DNA from: Phoronis australis
Lineage: Eukaryota > Phoronida > Phoronidae
Direction: 5' to 3'
NCBI GenBank assembly: GCA_002633005.1
Contig: NMRA01000185.1
Coordinates: 343,921-368,843, forward strand
DNA: 24,923 bases
Shown here one piece after another: positions 19,461 through 24,923 of this stretch. The notes beneath the pieces were generated by a model that ran no database searches, was not told where the DNA came from, and saw only the letters and a program-made list of their open reading frames with translations. The translations under genes were made by a program, and so were the position numbers. Every line of letters begins with the position of its first letter. The first letter of the stretch is position 1.

Positions 19461-20419
19461 TATACCCTTCCGTACACTACAATTTGTCGTAAATGACGAG
19501 TAATCAACAATGAAATTGACAAGTCACGACTATGGTATCAAAATTAGTAATGACATCGGCGCAGGTGGCGATCAAACGTGTCATCCACGGAAAAAAATCT
19601 GCGTATGTCGTGACGCACTCTTTTATGATACTTGGTTGTTCATAATTGGTTTTCTATTTTAATTAGAACGAAACATGTGGAGGGTGGAAGGTGATTATTT
19701 GATGTTTTTATGTGCACGGCGTTCTTGGACATACGTCAACTTGAACATCAGACAAGGTTAACGAGAAGAGCGGAAATGCCATCTGTTAACGAATCTCTTG
19801 CGTCATTTAGACCTGCAACGACTATTAACAAAGGCTTAATAGACATCGTCACTATAACTTCTTGAAAATGACGACAAAACGATGCCTTCAGGCCACAATT
19901 CCTATCACCTAGGTATACACGTCTAACAAATTGATACTAATCCATTAAAGAACATTAAATGCAATTCCCAGGGCACTGTGGGAATTAAGGTGTTAAGCGC
20001 TGCCAGGATAAACTAATATCAGAAGTAAAAGACGAAAATTGTTATTGAATCCGACTACAGCGTAACGTGATTAATGGGCCTTTGAACTACCCTCTTGCTT
20101 CGCTCTAAACAAATCCTGGGAGGGGCTATACACCTCTTACATTGGGTTTTGCGTGGCAGTACACACGTCACTGGTCTTGCTGCCTTTCTTCCACTCCGTC
20201 AAAATCTCTATTGTTGAACAAAAAGAAAAGTTATGAATCGTTACACGCCAAACCGCAACGCATGGCCACAGAAACTCATATTTTTGGCCCTTCCACTTCC
20301 CTGTCAAATTTAGGCATGTGCCAATACTAGATTCTGAAAACAAGTTCTCTACATATTCCAAACATTTGATACAAAAGTGCGGCCATTCTAAAAAATGGTT
20401 CTTTGTTTCATTTAACTAT
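19461..20419. other. No gene recognised
   Basis: Anonymous sequence; open frames 20137-20361 minus and 20142-20330 plus overlap antisense and are taken as chance. Confidence 0.45.
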
Positions 20420-20702
20420 TTTTCGCAATTCTGGGTGGTTTCAGTGCTGTCACTACGTGAATTATCACCCTTGTGACATTAGTTTAATGAAGTAAGTTTA
20501 CAGATTGCTGCATGATTAATTCGCATAATTTATGCAAATAAGGGACGACATTATTTAAAATTCTGCTTCTGCCCACAACTTCCTTAAAGGGCACTACGTG
20601 TAGATTATTTTGATATTTGTACCCATGTTTTTGTGCTCAATGAAACCAGTTTGCAGGTCATTGCATCATGAATTTGCGTAATTCCTGTAAAGAGTAGTTT
20701 AG
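20420..20702 (+). repeat. ~141-bp tandem repeat array B
   Basis: CACTACGTG at 20451 and 20592 gives a 141 bp period. GCATGATTAATTCGCATAATT (first unit) corresponds to GCATCATGAATTTGCGTAATT (second), and a partial unit precedes it from about 20420 (TTCGCAATTCTGG). It is the same family as array A (14262-14680) in opposite orientation. It ends directly at the exon-like stretch starting 20703. Confidence 0.85.
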
Positions 20703-20832
20703 CTCATCGTCTTGATTACATGAATTTAGATGATCTCATTAAAGAGCTAGGCCTGGAACGCGATAGACAGACTATATTGCAGTATAAAAAGTGGTTATCT
20801 GCAATTGAAACAGAATTCAACCTGCTCACCAG
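20703..20832 (+). CDS. Exon-like coding stretch (43 codons) shared with R1 copy 2
   Basis: The stretch is preceded by GTTTAG (acceptor-like, AG at 20701-20702) and followed by ACCAG|GTATTT (donor-like). It encodes HRLDYMNLDDLIKELGLE then RDRQTILQYKKWLSAIETEF and NLLTR, a charged, probably helical peptide with heptad-like leucines. If unspliced, the ATG at 20720 gives a 40-residue peptide ending at TAG 20840-20842. The homologous segment at 13053-13150 (minus) keeps RD.QT.LQY and TEF.LLTR but has two stops. Conservation of both the peptide and the splice-like edge suggests a true exon of a mobile element or a duplicated gene. The family is not recognised. Confidence 0.45.
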
Positions 20833-21220
20833 GTATTTTTAGTGTTTTTTCGTAAAGATGTTTATTTCTGTTGATATCAAAGCATTTTCTTTTAGTTTCA
20901 AATTTCAAAAAAAAACATCTGTTTACTCACTGCTCGCCACTTCGTCGATTTTTCTCCCACGTGGCAAACCACGTCTCCATATTTGGCATGACAAGTCATA
21001 GACGTGGCATATTTCCTTGTATGGAAAATGTGATCTTTGACCTCAAGCAGATTCAAGCAACTGTGAGCGCATGCGCGCATTTACCGTAAGTGGGAGTGAG
21101 ATTAGAAATTCTGTGGTAACCACAAAGTTTTTCCTTCTCGCGTATTTCAAAAATCGTGAATTTGGGGATTTTTCTGGAAATATCTAAGACCTTTCATATG
21201 TTTAAAAAAGACTGAATTCA
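20833..21220 (+). repeat. Interspersed repeat R1, copy 3
   Basis: Reverse-oriented relative to copies 1 and 2. Landmarks are TTTCTGTTGATATCAAAG (20865-20882), CGTCGATTTTTCTCCCAC (20943-20960), TGATCTTTGACCTCAAG (21031-21047), CTGTGAGCGCATGCGCGCAT (21061-21080), the palindrome at 21106-21130 and TTTTTCTGGAAAT (21170-21182). About 70 bp present in copies 1 and 2 near this end are missing. The DR1 motif has one change (TGATCT for TGACCT). Confidence 0.85.
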
Positions 21221-22400
21221 AACCCTGATGTTCCACACTTCCCCATCATCTTGTAATATTTGCGTGAAGCTTGGGTGTCCTCGTCTTTTATTTATTTCAA
21301 ATTTCGATAACACATTCTCATCTTTTGGGATTTAATCTTTTTGTAGTTATCAACAATTCAAATGTGGGTGTAGGTAAGCAGCACACTTTCAAACTTGGTT
21401 GACTGTATTTTGAATTTTCAACACTGTTTCTTTGTTTTTGACTATGTGCTTCACATTCCCTTTGATGGATATGTGACTTGTGACATTTTGTTGACTGGTT
21501 TTCAATGACTCAAGACAAGCTTGCAACTCTATACGTATGTCACAAAAAAATAGAACACCTGGATTGAAAAAAGCGGAACATCCGAATATAACGTGGGACA
21601 TCTGGGTCTATGCCAAAACGCAACGGCTAGACTCCTGAAAACGCTTTAGTAGCGATTTTGATTTTTTCCAGAACAGCGTGGCAAATCACAATGATAAATG
21701 GTAATAAGTCGATTTCGCTGTTTGTCAAAGAGCGAGACGTTTGGATGGGGAACAGTGTAGCGAAACAACCCTACAAAAAGCACGAAGTTCCTGCCAAAAG
21801 CGGGTCATTGGCATCACCTCGTTCTAGTCTATGAAGAACTCCCACTACCAATATTAGAATACAGGAAATCTTGTTAACTAAGTGTAAACAAAAAAGACTA
21901 AAAACAAGAGAATTTAAAAAACCATAAAACAGGGAAAAATTTAATAATTTTAACTGTACATAAAAGTTATTGTCATATCGAGTATAAATCTCTTCTATGG
22001 ATTTTCATTCAAATTATACTACAGTGTACATTATATGATATTAAAATGGTAAAGTTGAAAAACGTCACACTATTTTATAGAGCTTGATATTAGAAGAGTT
22101 TCTGTGTAGTGTTAAGCGAATGCTATCAGAATGAAAAAGCTCGTGGAATCCACTAGTTTCAAATCTAGTGTTGAAGTAAATTGGTTTTCACAGAAAAATC
22201 GATAGAATAAACGAAATTTACTGGCATACTTAACGGAAGTGCAAAATTCACTACTATCGGCCACGGAAATTGTCTTCATTGGAAATTGAAAATCATAATT
22301 ATAAATGTTATCGAAAAGTCACGCTACACCGTTCTCAGTTCAACAAACACATCTGAAATATTTCTGACTGAGGCTTATCTACTTTCATTGCATATAATGT
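21221..22400. other. No gene recognised
   Basis: Anonymous AT-rich sequence. A minus-strand frame 21389-21601 (peptide part SQQNVTSHISIKGNVKHIVK) looks mildly protein-like but has no family match. Confidence 0.4.
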
Positions 22401-22490
22401 ACCGGGCTTTTCCGTAGATAAGCCCACCCAATGAAACGCTCATGGGTAGAAATGTTTGCCGAATAAACGCCCTTGGGCGTGATAATTCTA
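22401..22490 (+). mobile_element. Solo end of the 23187-23623 element family
   Basis: ACCGGGCTTTTCCGTAGATA and AGCCC at 22401-22425 match the inverted repeat at both ends of 23187-23623. They are followed by CCGAATAAACGCCCTTGGGC (22459-22478), an internal module of that family. Only one end is present, preceded by TA. It is either a truncated copy, or the left boundary of a larger 22401-23623 element containing the shorter one. Confidence 0.75.
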
Positions 22491-23186
22491 CATTGAGAAG
22501 GTACATCTCGTTTCCTTTCACTGTTTCAAAAACAAAAATATTACAGTTAAATTGAACAACATATGAGAATACTAAAGTTGTTTAGGGCTTCTATTCACCC
22601 AGTTTCACAAACGCAGGGCTCTGCTGTCGTGTTGGTCGAAAACGAGGCCCAGAAAAAGGCTCATTTGCAACCCAATTAATGCCAAAATACGCATTCTAAA
22701 TTGAATGCGATGTCTATAAGTGATAACGAATAACATGTTCACGAGAACATTGATACACACCCCCAAAAGGAGAAACAATAAATGCTAACTGTCTCTTATT
22801 CATTCACATGTTGTCCCTTTCAGAAGGCAGCGCTAAATACACTAGACAAAGAGTTGTAAGTTTAACGAGTTTAATTCGCAGCCGACGCACAACGAGGCGG
22901 AACCGGAAGAGCTCTCACCAAACACAGTCGTACGAATAATAATGCAAATGCGCAGATTGGATGTTCGATCCGCTACCTGAAAAAAACTCGAATGTAAACC
23001 AGAATGCTCGTCAGACGTCTGGTCTGCCTTTTGCAGCCCGCAACCTTGCCTTCTTATTGTGAGAATTAGACCATATCCCAATTGAACTTGTACGAGTATG
23101 CTCCGTTCGTACACGATCACTTGTGAGTTTCCAAAATATTAGCATTTTAGTGTTATGGTAATTGCTTTTATTGATAGAATGCCTAT
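22491..23186. other. No gene recognised
   Basis: Anonymous sequence between two ends of the same element family. The minus-strand frame 22842-23120 includes a TTTTTTTCAG acceptor-like site and a GTGAGA donor-like site bounding 58 bp (22919-22976), but no protein family is evident. Confidence 0.35.
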
Positions 23187-23623
23187 CGGTATTTTCCGTA
23201 GATAAGCCCAATCGATGGAACGTCCATGGGCGTTTATTCGAAAAACTATGCCGAATGAACGCCTATGGGCGTTTATTTGAGGTTACAACTTCTGGTGTCA
23301 AGCGACCAGATAGGGGGGCATTTATTCGGAAAATTTCCTCTTAAAAGCGTCAACTTGTAGCCACAACTTTAGTTTTCTGGAACATTTATCATTTATAAAA
23401 ACGAACAAAGTGTTGGCGAACTATGTATTTATAAACGTAAAATTAAAAACTAGTTTTATGCAAAAAATCGCTGATATTTTCATACCCATCTGAGGGTATG
23501 ATTCCGCTTACACGCCCCCCTTTTTGGAATAAACACCTGGGCTTTTATTTGGTGTTACGAAAACGCTTGAAAATTTTCATTTTCTGAATACACGCCCATG
23601 GGCTTATCTACGGAAACTCCCGG
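23187..23623. mobile_element. MITE-like element with TIRs and palindromic CCATGGG modules
   Basis: The left end CGGTATTTTCCGTAGATA and AGCCC (23187-23209) pairs with the right end GGGCTTATCTACGGAAAC and TCCCGG (23600-23622). The ends are bounded by TA on the right and TAT on the left, which fits TA target-site duplication (Tc1/mariner-like) but is not proof. The interior repeats a module of the form CGYCYATGGGCGTTTATTYG (23222-23241, 23252-23271). Inverted versions occur on the right (ACGCCCCCC, ACACCTGGGC, ACACGCCCATGGGC at 23512-23603). A small hairpin CATACCC/GGGTATG lies at 23481-23500. The open frame 23162-23344 is part of it and not a gene. Confidence 0.82.
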
Positions 23624-24150
23624 TATGACCACTTGCCTCTCGGGAGCACAACGTAAATCGTCCTAAAATTGATTGGTGACATCCTCTCCTTAAATTTCAT
23701 GGTGACTTTGATACGCATGAGTGGCTAAGCAGGTGAAAATGTAGACGTCGAAATTTTCCATTAACATCCGGGATCTGTTTGATGAAAAGTGGACTAAGAC
23801 ACAGATTGGGCCTTACGCTGCAAATAAAAATTCATGAACAACATTGTAAACTGAGTTTAGCACTAGAGTAAAATATCTTGCAATATGCCCATGAAAATTT
23901 GCACACATTATTTCTGGCCGTGACGTCATAATAATGACATGTTTAAAGCTTTATTTGGTAATTTTGAAGTGGAAGCGTCAGACCACATTTTGCCTTAAAG
24001 CCTAACTTCAACGGAATTTTGATATTTTAGATGTATTGGGCTAACTAGATAGTCCCAGCAAAGCCTTAGTAAAATAATAAAACGCGAGTTCAATCATGCA
24101 CATGTAAGCCCGTCAAATAATAGGTGAAACTGCCTTTTCGTGCCATGTTG
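23624..24150. other. No gene recognised; one CRE site
   Basis: Anonymous sequence with a palindromic TGACGTCA at 23921-23928. Confidence 0.4.
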
Positions 24151-24282
24151 CGTCACCGCGAGATCCTAGCTCAAACGACAAGAACGATAACAGGTGCATT
24201 GAATAGGGGTCCGAATAGAACACCATTGCGTGCGGGTGTTATTCGCAGCTGCTTGAACTGAAAGGTGGTTCTCGCGGTGACG
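24151..24282. mobile_element. Nested-hairpin foldback element (132 bp)
   Basis: The outer arms CGTCACCGCGAGATCC (24151-24166) and GGTTCTCGCGGTGACG (24267-24282) are inverted repeats with one mismatch. Near the centre a second pair, CGAATAGAACACC (24212-24224) and GGTGTTATTCG (24235-24245), forms an inner stem with a ten-base loop. It is either a small MITE or a structured element; no second copy is present and no target-site duplication is clear. Confidence 0.65.
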
Positions 24283-24923
24283 TAGAGAGAAGCAAGCCAA
24301 TACCCTTAACAGTTCGTTACACTAGTGGGCTCAGATCGTAGAAACCAAATTTACATGTTTTACCATTTAACATAGGCTTTACAATTTTACTCACTTCTCG
24401 TGAAACAGATCCCACGTCATGTTATTCATGAACTTCAACATGTCCCCTAAATTTCACATAATGTACTAGAGTCGAGAGGCCTCACAAAAAGTAATGCTTT
24501 TTGACGAGCAGATTGGCTCATCATCCCCAATACAAACGAACAAGCTACACCAAGTTACATGAATAGGCAGTTTACCGTGTTTCGCAGAAATAACGATGTG
24601 CAAGCGTTGGAGCATTCATCAGGTTTGTAAACCCGAAAATAGCTAAGTGTCGTCCTATCATTGTTGTCAACGTGAGCTCTCTGGGCCAAAATCATTACGA
24701 TACATCATTGAGGCCTATTCGCACAGATTTACCTCTTAAAGCGCAAGTTACCCAAATCCAATTTCAAGTGTCAAATTCGGAACACGGCGCATTCGTAACG
24801 GAACTGTGGCTAAGTATAAGCTCTCCGCGATATCCCAGACGACCGGCAGTGGCGCTGGGCACTACGACTCCGTTTCCGTCGTCTGCTCCACTGTGCAATG
24901 AAGAAAATTTACTTCATTTTTTT
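24283..24923. other. No gene recognised
   Basis: Anonymous sequence; the last ~130 bp are somewhat GC-richer, but no exon, promoter motif or repeat is identified. Confidence 0.4.

Noticed and set aside
22842-23120. Minus-strand gene with a 58 bp exon (22919-22976)
   Set aside because: The splice-like signals are decent, but no reading frame gives a recognisable or compositionally convincing peptide, and neighbouring exons cannot be found.
1-24923. CRISPR array, bacterial operon, phage or integrated virus
   Set aside because: No regularly spaced short direct repeats, no Shine-Dalgarno-led gene runs, no capsid, envelope or integrase-like protein; the only reverse transcriptases are of non-LTR type.

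Overview
This is a eukaryotic, almost certainly metazoan, nuclear DNA window. It is AT-rich, has no operon-like gene packing and no long open frame (the longest are about 100 codons). It is full of decayed non-LTR retrotransposons, a tRNA-derived SINE family, MITE/foldback elements and microsatellites. The style of the two reverse transcriptase relics and the repeat load would fit an aquatic invertebrate, but I cannot name a species. A single ambiguous base (19307) suggests a draft assembly. I found no complete host gene; a few exon-like open stretches with good splice signals are listed at low confidence.

Layout. 1-5200: a diverged SINE copy (87-270), a cluster of nuclear-receptor half-sites (438-476), a ~400 bp foldback element (1729-2132), short tandem repeats (2733-2794, 3926-3979) and a second SINE copy on the minus strand (3575-3775). 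5200-9200: a possible minus-strand exon (5199-5382), a (TG)n tract, the first copy of an interspersed repeat here called R1 (6238-6663), a broken LINE (6732-7650) and the best-preserved SINE copy (7661-7854). 9200-12450: a (TG/CG)n tract and a second, different broken LINE with endonuclease, linker, RT and C-terminal remnants (9900-11690 and 12300-12443). That LINE is split by a 185 bp MITE (10692-10876). 12450-15850: R1 copy 2 (12618-13150, minus), a truncated foldback copy (13199-13485), a ~141 bp tandem array (14262-14680, minus) and a second MITE family (15668-15821). 15850-20420: mostly anonymous sequence with a CRE-like cluster (17115-17158), a perfect E-box palindrome (17938-17949), three low-confidence open stretches (18367-19242) and a G-rich minisatellite (19261-19460). 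20420-24923: the same 141 bp array in plus orientation (20420-20702), an exon-like 43-codon stretch (20703-20832), R1 copy 3 (20833-21220), two copies of a TA-flanked inverted-repeat element (22401-22490 solo end, 23187-23623 complete) and a nested-hairpin foldback (24151-24282).

Main observation. The 141 bp array, the exon-like stretch and the R1 segment occur in the same order and relative orientation at two loci on opposite strands (20420-21220 plus; 14680-12618 minus, the latter split by a foldback copy and ~0.8 kb). They therefore look like parts of one composite mobile element. Each R1 copy carries a palindrome and a nuclear-receptor DR1 motif: exact in copies 1 and 2, one base off in copy 3.
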